A DNA stretch of 64,000 nucleotides from Brevibacillus choshinensis (lineage in GTDB: Bacteria; Bacillota; Bacilli; Brevibacillales; Brevibacillaceae): contig NZ_CP069127.1 of the NCBI RefSeq assembly GCF_016811915.1, positions 4,374,001 to 4,438,000 on the forward strand. The letters run 5' to 3'. A model generated the notes under the pieces. That model was not told the origin of the DNA. It ran no database searches and saw nothing but the letters and a program-made list of their open reading frames with translations. This document shows positions 1 through 8,939 of this stretch, one piece after another. Position 1 is the first letter of the stretch; each line of letters opens with the position of its first letter. The translations under genes were made by a program, and so were the position numbers.

Positions 1-84
1 TATCCTATCTGGAAAGTCGGACACTCTAGCCGTCCTGTTCAGACACATATGCTTGAAACTGCTCAAAGTAAAGGAGTTGAGAAA

Positions 85-906
85 TTGACACGATCAGCGA
101 AAAAAGCCTTCTACAGCTCTATCAAAATCGATGTCCTGATCCCGGCTATTGAGAAAGACCTCGGCACTCTTCCCTATGTCATTGACAGTATCCGTAAGCA
201 AGTGAAGCATCCCATCGGTAGGATCATGGTTGTATCGCCGCCAAGCAAGCGAATCCAGGCCCTTTGCCGGCGTAAAAACTGCACCTTCATCAACGAAAAA
301 CGCGTCCTGCCCATTACGAAAGAAGACATTCACTACCAAACCAAACGCACCAATCGTTCTGGCTGGCTGCTCCAACAATTGTTGAAGCTGGCAGGAGGAA
401 ATTTGACCAGGAAAAGGTATTATCTGGTGATTGATGCCGACACCATCCTCATCCGCCCTCATGTCTTTCTCGTCAACGGGAAAACCGTTTTTTACTGCCG
501 TAACTGGAGTCGTCCCGAGTATTTTCGCACGTATAGGAAATTACTGGGAACCAAGCCAACCGCCTCGCGCTCTTTCGTTGCCCATTATATGCTATTCGAC
601 AAATGGAAGCTCTCCCGGCTGAAGCGTACCATTGAGGCCAGGCAAAAGACTAGGTGGTACTGGGCGATTATCAAGAAAACCAATAAGCAGAGTTATGCTG
701 GCTTCTCTGAGTTCGAAACGTACGGTAACTTCGTGAAAGCTCACTACCCTGGTCATCTGGTTATAAGAAGTTCCCTTAACAAAAGCTTCTCTTCCAATCC
801 GGCAGCCCTTACTAGGAAAGGAATTTTCAGACTGGCCCAGAAATATAGGTCCCTCTCCTTTCATAAACGCAGCTGGTATATCCGGAAGAAGGGCGTGAGA
901 AAATGA
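85..906 (+). CDS. DUF6492 family protein, glycosyltransferase-like
   Basis: The protein opens with a beta-strand of the type IDVLIPAIEKDLG and carries a VIDADTILI motif (a DxD-like acidic pair) about residues 125-135, as in DUF6492 proteins, which resemble nucleotide-sugar glycosyltransferases. The catalytic activity is not established for the family. No signal peptide or membrane segment is visible, so it is probably cytosolic. I place the start at the TTG at 85 because AAAGGAG lies 8 bases before it; the in-frame ATG at 49 has no ribosome binding site. It stands alone, convergent with the transporter gene downstream. Family call fairly sure, substrate unknown. Confidence 0.75.
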   Translation: MTRSAKKAFYSSIKIDVLIPAIEKDLGTLPYVIDSIRKQVKHPIGRIMVVSPPSKRIQALCRRKNCTFINEKRVLPITKEDIHYQTKRTNRSGWLLQQLLKLAGGNLTRKRYYLVIDADTILIRPHVFLVNGKTVFYCRNWSRPEYFRTYRKLLGTKPTASRSFVAHYMLFDKWKLSRLKRTIEARQKTRWYWAIIKKTNKQSYAGFSEFETYGNFVKAHYPGHLVIRSSLNKSFSSNPAALTRKGIFRLAQKYRSLSFHKRSWYIRKKGVRK

Positions 907-943
907 AGAGCTGCCGGATCATCGGTTCTGCCAAATAGTAAAC

Positions 944-974
944 GAGGCTGCCGGATCTCATCCAGCAGCCTCAG
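944..974. terminator. hairpin between convergent genes
   Basis: GAGGCTGC and GCAGCCTC form 8-bp arms around a GGAT/ATCC inner stem. It lies between two convergent genes and could end either one; the U-tract is weak on both strands. Confidence 0.5.
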
Positions 975-1011
975 ATGTTTGGTGAAAAATCTATTTTTAA
1001 CCCAGCTCTGA

Positions 1012-1728
1012 TTACATGGCCTGCATCCACATTTGAAACAGGCCTTCCGATACCCCCAGGTTGTACATATAGTAGCATCCAAATGCGATACTGATAAGGC
1101 CCGTGATCCGAGTCAAGGCGGCATTCAGGCTGATATTCTTCGCACTGAGCACAAAGGGTATTCCAATGATCGTAGTGCAAATCAGCATGCCAACGATGGT
1201 GCCTGCACCGAATACCAGAATGTACAGCAGCCCTTCCCACTCGGTCTGCACGGTAGACATCGTCAAGAGTACCATGGCTGCACTTCCCGCCAAGCCGTGA
1301 ACCATGCCGATGATGGCCGACTTGGCAAAAGAAGCCCTGTTGCCCTCATGCGTGCCACGATAGCCTATTGCATGCAAGTGGTGGTGCACGTTTCCATCAT
1401 GCTCATGACGGCGCAAATGAATGCTCCGCTTTCGGAATGAAAGAATGCTGGTCAACCCCAGGTAGACGAGCATGATCCCCACGATGAACTCCAAAGACAT
1501 GGCCCAGGTTTCCGGAATGGCGCCCTTCATCCAAATCAGCAGCATCCCCACCAAGAGCAAAGTCAAGGTATGCCCGCTCCCCCAGAAAATGCCGGCCAAT
1601 GAAGCCTTGCCGAGCTTCTTCGTGTGACTCGCAATCGTGGATACAGCGATTACATGGTCTGGTTCCATCGCATGCTTGATCCCCACGATGAAGCCTATGG
1701 ATAATACGGTCAGAAAGCTCGCTTCCAT
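1012..1728 (-). CDS. UreH/NiCoT-type nickel or cobalt membrane transporter
   Basis: About 238 residues with six predicted hydrophobic segments. Helix 1 contains HAMEPDHV, the HX4DH signature of nickel/cobalt transporters, and a second helix carries a GMVHGLAGSAA motif. A His-rich cytoplasmic loop (RRHEHDGNVHHHLH) fits metal handling. The open frame extends further upstream, but the start at 1728 has GGAAGG-type Shine-Dalgarno bases and removes an implausible basic leader. No urease or hydrogenase genes are adjacent, so uptake versus efflux and the metal cannot be decided. It is a single-gene unit. Confidence 0.82.
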   Translation of the reverse strand: MEASFLTVLSIGFIVGIKHAMEPDHVIAVSTIASHTKKLGKASLAGIFWGSGHTLTLLLVGMLLIWMKGAIPETWAMSLEFIVGIMLVYLGLTSILSFRKRSIHLRRHEHDGNVHHHLHAIGYRGTHEGNRASFAKSAIIGMVHGLAGSAAMVLLTMSTVQTEWEGLLYILVFGAGTIVGMLICTTIIGIPFVLSAKNISLNAALTRITGLISIAFGCYYMYNLGVSEGLFQMWMQAM

Positions 1729-1874
1729 GGAATCCCTACCTTCCCTACGTTTCTGTTCTTGTACTCTCGCAGTCCTCCTACTCCTATTCGGATCGATTGC
1801 ATGATTTCCTCCTTTTTCTCGCTGCAGTCCAGACATCAAAAGACGAACCGGCTGCCGCTCGAGAGTTGATCAGA

Positions 1875-1906
1875 CATAAAAAAAGAAACTGCCATTTTAG
1901 GCAGCT
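1875..1906 (-). terminator. terminator of the hut operon
   Basis: On the minus strand GAAGCTGCC and GGCAGTTTC form a stem followed by a run of seven T, just after hutG. Confidence 0.8.
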
Positions 1907-1916
1907 TCTCGATCGA

Positions 1917-2915
1917 TCACTTTTCCCTTTGCTTGTAGCCCGTCAAAAAGGAAAGCATCACATGCACAGCTGTTTTGACTGTCATTTCTCCCCTGTCTTT
2001 AAAGGGATCGAGGCAAACCAGGTCCATCGCTTTCACCTTGTGACACAAGCCTGCGGCATGGACCGCCTCAAATAGCTCATCGGTGTTCATCCCTCCCGGT
2101 GTCGAAGCCGGCACTCCAGGAGCGTAGCTGATATCGAGGACATCCATGTCTACCGTCAAATAAATGGTGTCCACTCGCTCACTGAGCGATACCAGCGCCT
2201 CGCTGACCGTTTGGACGACTCCGTGTTTGCGGGCTTCACGCAGCGTCGTGTATCGGACTTTGGTTTCATCTGCATACGCTTTGAGCGAGCGGGCGTTAAA
2301 AAAGCCATGCAGGCCAATGTTATGGACGTCCTCGCCCTTGACTGTTCCGCTCTCAATCAAATTGCGGATGGGTGTTCCGTTGGATGGGCCATTATCCGCC
2401 AAATCGCGCAGATCAAAATGCGTGTCGAGCTGCAAAATCCCGATGCGCTCTCTCGGATGCGCATCCTGGTAGCCTTTGATCAGCATTGCGGTAATCGAAT
2501 GATCCCCGCCAAGCATCACCGGCAGTACGTGCGGATGATGGCTGCGCATGGCATGCATGGCTTCCCGAATGTTGCGGTGACACTGGGCAATATCGGTGAC
2601 GTGCTGGCGGACATCCCCCAAATCCACTACCCGCATATCTTTCAGATCTACATCGTGATCCAGATTGTAGGTCGTGAAGTACTTCCATGCCCGTCTCATG
2701 GCATCCGGATTTTCACTTGCGGCGGAGGCGGAGATGGACGAGCGGGACAGGGGAATGCCCAAGATGGCCGCGTCCACATCCGACCAATCCGTCTGATCTG
2801 CATGGGCTGCATCGAGAGTCTGGACCCATTCACTTACTTTGGGCTCCGCCGCCGCGGCGCTTCTGTCCCAGGCAAAGCTGGGCGGCTTCAAGAGGGGGTA
2901 CGGGTAGCTCCTCAC
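1917..2915 (-). CDS. hutG: formimidoylglutamase (arginase family)
   Basis: Hydrolyses N-formimidoyl-L-glutamate to glutamate and formamide, the last step of histidine degradation. The arginase/agmatinase metal motifs are present: GGDHS near residue 136, DTHFDL near 163 and DMDVLD in the C-terminal half, which together bind two Mn ions. The length of 332 residues is normal. The start is a GTG whose GTGA overlaps the hutI stop, with GGAGGGG upstream, so translation is coupled to hutI. It is last in the hut operon and is followed by a terminator. Confidence 0.93.
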   Translation of the reverse strand: MRSYPYPLLKPPSFAWDRSAAAAEPKVSEWVQTLDAAHADQTDWSDVDAAILGIPLSRSSISASAASENPDAMRRAWKYFTTYNLDHDVDLKDMRVVDLGDVRQHVTDIAQCHRNIREAMHAMRSHHPHVLPVMLGGDHSITAMLIKGYQDAHPRERIGILQLDTHFDLRDLADNGPSNGTPIRNLIESGTVKGEDVHNIGLHGFFNARSLKAYADETKVRYTTLREARKHGVVQTVSEALVSLSERVDTIYLTVDMDVLDISYAPGVPASTPGGMNTDELFEAVHAAGLCHKVKAMDLVCLDPFKDRGEMTVKTAVHVMLSFLTGYKQREK

Positions 2916-4186
2916 ACCAAAGCCCCTCCCGCCACGACGACCTTACCGTTTTTGATCACCGTATGCACGTGGTTGACGCCGTAGCGATACTGCAAGGTCA
3001 TGAAATCCGGCACGTCAAAGATCGTAACGTCTGCGCGCTTCCCGGCTTCGATACTGCCGATTTCGTGCGCTCGTCTGATGGCGTGAGCGGCATTGATTGT
3101 GGCTGCCGTCAGCACCTCCGCAGGCGTCATTCCCATTTTGAGACATCCGAGATTCATGATGAGAGGCATCGACACGGTGGGAGAAGATCCCGGATTGCAA
3201 TCCGTGGAAATCGCTACGGGTACTCCCGCATCGATCATCTTCCGCCCATTCGCAGATTCCGCCATCAGGAAAAAAGCAGTTCCCGGAAGCAGAACAGCGA
3301 TGACTCCCGCCTCAGCCATGCGCTGGATGCCGCGATCCGAAGCGCGCAGCAAATGATCGGCAGACACCGCTCCGATCGCTGCCGCCAATTCAGCCCCCTC
3401 ATAGGGCTCGATCTCATCCGCATGAATCTTCGGCAAAAGCCCGTGAAGAGCTCCCGCCTCTAAAATACGGCGGGATTGCTCCGGTGTAAAAACACCCCGC
3501 TCGCAAAAAACATCATTAAATTCCGCGAGCTTGCGACGGGCGACCTCCGGAATCATCTCCGAAATGACCAGGTCGACGAAGGCATCCGGATGTTCCTTAT
3601 ACTCTCTCGGAACAGCATGCGCTCCCATAAACGTGCTGACCAGGTCAACCGGGTGCTCCGCGTCCAAACGCTTCGCCACTTCCAGCTGTTTGATCTCGTC
3701 TTCCAGCGTCAGACCATATCCGCTTTTCGCCTCGACGGTCGTCACTCCGTGCAGGAGAAACAGATCGAGCCGCTTTTTGCTCTGGTCAAACAGCTGTTCA
3801 TGGGAAGCATTGCGCGTCGCAGCCGTCGTAGCATGGATCCCGCCGCCGTTGTTCATGATTTCCATATAGGTGGCGCCGTTCAGACGCATGTTGAATTCGT
3901 TTTGACGCGTGCCCGCATGCACCAGATGCGTGTGAGGATCGATCAGCCCTGGCGTTACCAGCCGACCAGAAGCATCAATGATCTCGGCTTCTCCCGCGCG
4001 ATCGCGGTAAACTTCCTCCAGCTCGGAATCGGCACCGACGCGCTCGATCCGACCGTTTTCCAGCCATACGCTCCCGTCTTCGATGATGGACAGCTCATTC
4101 ATGCCCTCGCCCGTGACCGGGGAGAGTGAACCGCCAGCCAGCGTGGCAAGCTGGCTGGCATGACGGATCCATACAGGTCTTGTCAT
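2912..4186 (-). CDS. hutI: imidazolonepropionase
   Basis: Opens the imidazolone ring to give N-formimidoyl-glutamate. The amidohydrolase signature is clear: VTPGLIDPHTHLVHAG about residues 70-85 with metal-binding HxH, a KSGYGL segment, HADE near residue 250 and STDCNPGS near 325. The start at 4186 has an ideal GGAGGAG and gives the family length (424 residues); a much longer upstream frame reads backwards through hutU and is rejected. It begins 5 bases after hutU and overlaps hutG. Confidence 0.95.
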   Translation of the reverse strand: MTRPVWIRHASQLATLAGGSLSPVTGEGMNELSIIEDGSVWLENGRIERVGADSELEEVYRDRAGEAEIIDASGRLVTPGLIDPHTHLVHAGTRQNEFNMRLNGATYMEIMNNGGGIHATTAATRNASHEQLFDQSKKRLDLFLLHGVTTVEAKSGYGLTLEDEIKQLEVAKRLDAEHPVDLVSTFMGAHAVPREYKEHPDAFVDLVISEMIPEVARRKLAEFNDVFCERGVFTPEQSRRILEAGALHGLLPKIHADEIEPYEGAELAAAIGAVSADHLLRASDRGIQRMAEAGVIAVLLPGTAFFLMAESANGRKMIDAGVPVAISTDCNPGSSPTVSMPLIMNLGCLKMGMTPAEVLTAATINAAHAIRRAHEIGSIEAGKRADVTIFDVPDFMTLQYRYGVNHVHTVIKNGKVVVAGGALV

Positions 4187-4191
4187 GACGA

Positions 4192-5868
4192 TCACTCCTC
4201 CAACATCGGGATGTGTACACCTTTTTCTTTTGCTGTCCGAATCGCGAGGTCGTATCCGGCATCCGCATGACGGACGATGCCCATGCCAGGATCCGTAGTC
4301 AGGACACGCTCCAGTCGTTTCGCCGCTTCCGGCGTCCCATCCGCCACAATCACCATTCCCGCATGCAGCGAATAGCCCATTCCGACCCCGCCGCCGTGGT
4401 GCACCGATACCCAGCTCGCTCCTCCGACTGCGTTCACCATTGCATTGAGGATCGGCCAGTCCGCTACCGCATCGCTGCCGTCCTTCATCGCTTCGGTCTC
4501 GCGGTTCGGCGATGCAACTGAACCGGAATCCAGATGGTCGCGTCCGATGACGATCGGTGCGCTCAGCTCGCCGCGGGCGACCATGTCGTTGATGATCTGC
4601 CCGAATCGCGCACGCTCCCCGTAGCCCAGCCAGCAAATGCGGGACGGCAAGCCCTGGAACTGAATGCGCTCCTGTGCCATGCGAATCCAGTTGCACAGAT
4701 GCGTGTTATAGGAAAACTCGCGGAGGATGACCTCGTCTGTCTTGTAGATGTCTTCCGGATCACCCGATAGCGCTACCCAGCGGAAAGGACCTTTCCCTTC
4801 GCAAAATTGCGGGCGGATGTAAGCCGGCACAAAGCCTGGGAAGCGGAAGGCATCCTCTACCCCTTCGTTTTTCGCCACTTGCCGGATGTTGTTGCCGTAA
4901 TCGAACGTGACAGCGCCTTTTTCCTGCATGGCCAGCATGGCGCGTACATGCTCGGCGATGCTTGCTTTCGAGCGTTTTTCATACTCTTTCGGATCACTCC
5001 CCCGCAGCTCAGCCGCTTCCTGCAGACTCATGCCGATCGGAATATAGCCGTTCAACGGATCGTGGGAAGACGTCTGATCCGTCAAAACGTCCGGGATAAA
5101 GCCTCCAGCCAGCATCGCGTTCAGCACTTCAGGCGCATTGCCCAACAGGCCGATCGAGATTCCCTTCTTCTCCCCTTTTGCCTCCTGCGCCAATCGGATC
5201 GCTTCATCCAGACTGTCCGTCATCACGTCGAGATACTTGGTGTCCAGACGTCGTTGGATGCGTGTCGGATCGACCTCGATGTTGATGCTCACACCACCGT
5301 TCAACGAAACGGCCAGCGGTTGTGCACCACCCATTCCCCCCAGGCCCGCGGTGACCGTGATCGTGCCTGCCAGCGTTCCCTCGAAATGCTGGCGTGCCAG
5401 CTCCGCGAAGGTCTCGTACGTTCCTTGCACAATGCCTTGGCTTCCGATGTAGATCCAGCTGCCTGCGGTCATCTGCCCGTACATCATGAGCCCTCTTTTG
5501 TCCAGCTCATGGAAATGCTCCCATGTCGCCCAAGCCGGTACGAGATTGGAGTTCGCGAGCAGCACACGAGGGGCATCCGTATGGCTTTTGAATACCGCAA
5601 CCGGTTTGCCGGATTGGATCAGCAGCGTTTCGTCGCTCTCCAAATTTTCCAATGTTTTGACAATAGAATCGAAGCAATCCCAATTGCGAGCCGCCTTCCC
5701 GATTCCTCCGTATACGACCAAATCCTCGGTACGCTCTGCCACATCCGGATTGAGATTGTTCAGAAGCATGCGCAATGCCGCTTCCTGCACCCACCCTTTG
5801 GCATGCAGCTTCGTGCCGGAGTAGTCTTGAATCAGCTGTTGAATGGTTTGTGTTTGCGTCATGGTCAT
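4192..5868 (-). CDS. hutU: urocanate hydratase
   Basis: Converts urocanate to imidazolonepropionate using NAD as an electrophilic cofactor. Family hallmarks are visible throughout: [13 protein letters not shown] near the N-terminus, the glycine-rich [15 protein letters not shown]-binding loop near residue 175 and [12 protein letters not shown] near the C-terminus. I choose the ATG at 5868, five bases after AGGTGG, over a GTG three codons upstream; this gives about 558 residues, the usual size. First gene of hutU-hutI-hutG. Histidase (hutH) and a hutP-type regulator are not in the window. Confidence 0.95.
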   Translation of the reverse strand: MTMTQTQTIQQLIQDYSGTKLHAKGWVQEAALRMLLNNLNPDVAERTEDLVVYGGIGKAARNWDCFDSIVKTLENLESDETLLIQSGKPVAVFKSHTDAPRVLLANSNLVPAWATWEHFHELDKRGLMMYGQMTAGSWIYIGSQGIVQGTYETFAELARQHFEGTLAGTITVTAGLGGMGGAQPLAVSLNGGVSINIEVDPTRIQRRLDTKYLDVMTDSLDEAIRLAQEAKGEKKGISIGLLGNAPEVLNAMLAGGFIPDVLTDQTSSHDPLNGYIPIGMSLQEAAELRGSDPKEYEKRSKASIAEHVRAMLAMQEKGAVTFDYGNNIRQVAKNEGVEDAFRFPGFVPAYIRPQFCEGKGPFRWVALSGDPEDIYKTDEVILREFSYNTHLCNWIRMAQERIQFQGLPSRICWLGYGERARFGQIINDMVARGELSAPIVIGRDHLDSGSVASPNRETEAMKDGSDAVADWPILNAMVNAVGGASWVSVHHGGGVGMGYSLHAGMVIVADGTPEAAKRLERVLTTDPGMGIVRHADAGYDLAIRTAKEKGVHIPMLEE

Positions 5869-5929
5869 CTTGTCCACCTGCTTCCTAGAGAATCTTGCTT
5901 ACCCTCAGTATAAAAAAGGGAAAAAGCGC

Positions 5930-5976
5930 AAAAAAGGCACCTCCCTTTCGAAATGGTGCCGTTTTTTTCGATCAAA
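5930..5976 (-). terminator. terminator of the AraC-type regulator
   Basis: GGCACC and GGTGCC arms flanked by A- and T-runs lie between the regulator gene and hutU, separating the two units. Confidence 0.6.
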
Positions 5977-6028
5977 AAGGATGAGCAGGCAACCTTCGCC
6001 CAGAAAAATCACTCTTTTCTTTCGATTT

Positions 6029-7525
6029 CTATATTTTCTTTTGATTTCGCAACAAACGAGGGGTTGTCCCCGTTTTTTCCTTAAAAATTTTGCTGAAGTA
6101 ATTGGCGTTCACAAATCCCGTCCGTGCCGCCACTTCCTGCACGGACAAGGACGTCTCCAGCAAAAGGCGCTGCGCTTCCTTCATCCGCAATTGGTTCAGC
6201 AGCTGCCGAAAGGATATGCCCTGCTTCTGACTCAATAGCGTGCTGAAGTAAGCAGGGCTCCGATCCACATGACGCGCAACATCCTCCAGTCGCAAATCGG
6301 GATCCGTATAGCGTCCCTCGATGTAGCGGATCGCCAGCTCGATCAGATCGACTCTGGCCTCTTCCTTTTGGTGATGAACCGAGTCCACCAAAGAGTAAAT
6401 AAACAGCAGCAGCTCCTGCACAATCCGGTACAGGATCGGGGAGTAGAGGATCGTCTCGAATACGCGATGGTAGCCTTCCTCTACCTTCCCGTGATCCAGG
6501 CCATGCGCCTTCATGTAGCGTCGCACCTGCGCCAGAATGCTGGTCAAGCGGATGCGCAGGAGGCCCGGCTCCGGATAAGGCTCTTCCTTGAAAAAGAACT
6601 GCCGGTACATCCATTGCTTCAGCTCTTCTTTGTTGCCATCGTGCAGCATGTCGATCCAGGCACGCTGTTCAGCGGGAGTTAAAAACGGATCGATCATCGT
6701 CCAGGCGATGCGGCTTTTGATGACGGAGACTTGGCGATAGCCTTTGAAAAACCGGATGTGCAGGGCTTGGCTGGCATCGATGTACGTCTTGTTCAGATCC
6801 TCCGTCTTCTCATCGGAGTGGTACATGACCAGCGAAAGGGGATCATCAAAAGCGGCTTCCCAGTCCCGCAGCAGCCTTTTTCCTACCTGATGCAGATTCG
6901 GCAGAGGATCGACCTCGTCCAGGGAAAAAATGCCGACGATCGCATCACTCAAAGGCAGCAAGGTCGGACGCTCGCGAAACGGATACGCCTCCAAAAATCG
7001 CAAAAGCTCAGGGTGTCTATGGGGATCCTCCAGTTGGGCCAGCATCAGCGGATAAGGCCGGGACGTCTTTTGCCCCGGTGTGAACAGCTCCTGATAGGTC
7101 GCTTGATCCACTCCTACCGCCTTCCCTAGCGCTGTAAGTCGGAGCCCGCTTCCCTCTTTTCTTTCTTGACAGTACCTGGTCAGCACACGTCTGATCTGCT
7201 CTGGGGTTTGCGGTTTCAGCCACAGATCCCGCGCATTCAGCTCAATTCCTTGCATGGCACGTTCAAAAGTGGCTTCCGCCGTCATGACCAAGACGAGCGG
7301 CCGATACTGCTCGACCAACAGCTTGAGCGTGTCCCATTGCCCTCGTCCGATCATGTCCAATTCCAGACAGATCACATCAGGCGTATGAGTCTCCATGCAA
7401 GCAACGACCTCTGCCATCGTCGCAGCCGAATAGACCTGATCGTACGGGATGGCGCAGCTCGTGATCAACCAGCCGATTCCGATTCGCTCATTTTCATCAC
7501 GATCTGCAATCAAGATGCTCGGCAT
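6029..7525 (-). CDS. AraC-type response regulator with atypical receiver domain
   Basis: The N-terminus (MPSILIADRDENE) is a CheY-like receiver with acidic residues D8 and D10, a conserved Thr in VMTAE and Lys in WLKPQ. The residue aligned with the phosphoacceptor Asp is Glu55 (DVICLELD), so normal phosphorylation is doubtful. A long middle region, about residues 120-390, is typical of YesN-like regulators. The C-terminus holds two AraC helix-turn-helices (LEDVARHVDRSPAYFSTLL and VQEVAARTGFVNANYFSKIFK). Start at 7525 has GGAGGG upstream. It sits directly upstream of hutU, so it may regulate hut, but no sensor kinase is adjacent. The role is inferred. Confidence 0.85.
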   Translation of the reverse strand: MPSILIADRDENERIGIGWLITSCAIPYDQVYSAATMAEVVACMETHTPDVICLELDMIGRGQWDTLKLLVEQYRPLVLVMTAEATFERAMQGIELNARDLWLKPQTPEQIRRVLTRYCQERKEGSGLRLTALGKAVGVDQATYQELFTPGQKTSRPYPLMLAQLEDPHRHPELLRFLEAYPFRERPTLLPLSDAIVGIFSLDEVDPLPNLHQVGKRLLRDWEAAFDDPLSLVMYHSDEKTEDLNKTYIDASQALHIRFFKGYRQVSVIKSRIAWTMIDPFLTPAEQRAWIDMLHDGNKEELKQWMYRQFFFKEEPYPEPGLLRIRLTSILAQVRRYMKAHGLDHGKVEEGYHRVFETILYSPILYRIVQELLLFIYSLVDSVHHQKEEARVDLIELAIRYIEGRYTDPDLRLEDVARHVDRSPAYFSTLLSQKQGISFRQLLNQLRMKEAQRLLLETSLSVQEVAARTGFVNANYFSKIFKEKTGTTPRLLRNQKKI

Positions 7526-7611
7526 GCTTGCACCCTCCTTTCCATTGGCAGAAGATTTCGACGCCGCAATCCAAAGACAAAGGTTGCCCACCTGCGGACA
7601 ACCTTTGCTCC

Positions 7612-8175
7612 TTACGATGCGAATGGATTTTCAATCATCGTTCCCATGATGTGGTCAACCGGGATGAAACCAATCTCCCGGGAGTCCGTGCTGTGGTTCC
7701 GGTTATCCCCCATCACAAAGATGTGATTCGCCGGGACGGTAATCTTGCCATCCGAAACGTAATCCATGGTTTCTTTAATGTATGGCTCGTCTAACGCTGT
7801 TCCATTCCGATACACCTTGTTATCTTTAAATTCCAGTACATCCCCCGGTTTGCCAATGACACGCTTGACGTACATGGAGTGATCCTCTCCTGTACCGATC
7901 AGCAAACCGACCAACGGATGATTCGTTACATCATCGACCCAAGAGCGGTTTCTGTCCACGCGGCTGTCAATCACGACAATGTCGCCGTAATTCGGCAAAT
8001 AGCTGAACGTATGGGATAGTTTACTCACATATATGCGCTGTTGATCTTGCAATGTCGGATCCATGGAATGGCCATCCACCTTGTACGGCTGGAACACAAA
8101 GATTCCGAGTACCAAAGCGAAGATGACAGCAAATCCAATGGAACGGATCCATCCTACGATCTCTCTTATTTTCAT
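7612..8175 (-). CDS. lepB: type I signal peptidase
   Basis: Cleaves signal peptides on the outer face of the membrane. One N-terminal membrane helix (about residues 9-28) is followed by box B with catalytic Ser37 in GHSMDPTL, box D with Lys104 in MYVKRVIGKPGD, and box E, GDNRNHSTDSREIG. At 187 residues it matches Bacillus SipS-type enzymes with a single anchor. The ribosome binding site GGAGGGAGG is strong and a candidate sigma-A promoter lies upstream. It is a monocistronic unit. Confidence 0.93.
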   Translation of the reverse strand: MKIREIVGWIRSIGFAVIFALVLGIFVFQPYKVDGHSMDPTLQDQQRIYVSKLSHTFSYLPNYGDIVVIDSRVDRNRSWVDDVTNHPLVGLLIGTGEDHSMYVKRVIGKPGDVLEFKDNKVYRNGTALDEPYIKETMDYVSDGKITVPANHIFVMGDNRNHSTDSREIGFIPVDHIMGTMIENPFAS

Positions 8176-8219
8176 GCGTCTATCCTCCCTCCAGTTTGAA
8201 AAATCGCATTGCTAGAGAC

Positions 8220-8248
8220 ATGATACCACAAATCGAGCGCCAATCCAA
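8220..8248 (-). promoter_or_regulatory. candidate sigma-A promoter for the signal peptidase gene
   Basis: Minus strand TTGGAT, 17 bases, TATCAT, about 45 bases before the start codon. Confidence 0.4.
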
Positions 8249-8287
8249 AAAGGCAGGCTATGCCCGTATCTGATTGCAGCAGAAAGA

Positions 8288-8325
8288 GCAGGCAGCATAT
8301 TGCCTGCCCGCTCATTTTTGATTGG
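8288..8325 (-). terminator. terminator after the carboxypeptidase remnant
   Basis: GCAGGCA and TGCCTGC arms around a six-base loop lie just beyond the stop codon of the minus-strand remnant. Confidence 0.55.
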
Positions 8326-8338
8326 CGATCATCAATTG

Positions 8339-8600
8339 TTTACCGGCACTTCCACCGTTGCGGTGCCGCCGCGAGTGGAGCGGATGGTGACTGTCGCACT
8401 GCCAGTCCCCGAGCTCGAGGTTGAATCCGGTCTGTTTCTCGACTGCCTTCTGCAGCATCGGGCCAGCGGGTGCATTTTGATTCCAGAACTTGGGATTCCA
8501 GCCTCCCACCTCTACCTTGCCGAGCTGCGGATGCTCGATCGCCTTCCAGTTTTGGAATAGCTTGCCCACCGTGCCGATGCACCTGCGACCCCCATCGACG
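8339..8600 (-). pseudogene. C-terminal remnant of an M14 zinc carboxypeptidase
   Basis: Read on the minus strand the sequence encodes NWKAIEHPQLGKVEVGGWNP and KFWNQNAPAGPMLQKAVEK, a stretch found after the catalytic domain of secreted M14 zinc carboxypeptidases of Bacillales. A frame change then leads into GSATVTIRSTRGGTATVEV and a stop, resembling the terminal beta-sandwich of the same proteins. The catalytic domain is missing and the tail seems fused by an internal deletion. The preceding part of the same protein lies next to it on the opposite strand. Confidence 0.6.
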
Positions 8601-8930
8601 AGCAAAAGTGAAGAATCCATGTTCCCGGAGGATCTGAAGTATTACCATCACTTCGACAAGAGGGGGCAGGAGCTGAGCGGCTATCCATGGGCGGGAGATG
8701 TGTACCATACCTATGCAACGCGAAACGGCGGAACGGAGGGAACCCCGCTCTTTGGCCATCCGCCCGACTGGGGATATTTCCAATACGGCACCATCTGGTA
8801 CGGCGACGAGCTGTGGGGAAAACAGGAGTACGTCGAGGACTACAATGGCGACGGCAAAAAGGATGAGCTTGACCAGCTCTGGATGAACGATCATTTGCAG
8901 GGAGCACGGGATCGGCGGGCTGGATCTTGA
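8601..8930 (+). pseudogene. inverted middle segment of the same M14 carboxypeptidase
   Basis: On the plus strand the frame reads FPEDLKYYHHFDKRG, GYPWAGDVYHTYATRNGG, GTPLFGHPPDWGYFQYG, then DYNGDGKKDELDQLW before running out. This is the part expected immediately before the NWKAIEHPQLG segment in the family, yet it points the other way. There is no plausible start or signal peptide. It is best explained as an inversion inside a former minus-strand gene, with loss of the N-terminal part. Confidence 0.6.
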
Positions 8931-8939
8931 TCCTCCTTG

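Noticed and set aside
49..84. ATG at 49 as start of the DUF6492 gene
   Set aside because: No ribosome binding site before it, whereas AAAGGAG stands 8 bases before the in-frame TTG at 85.
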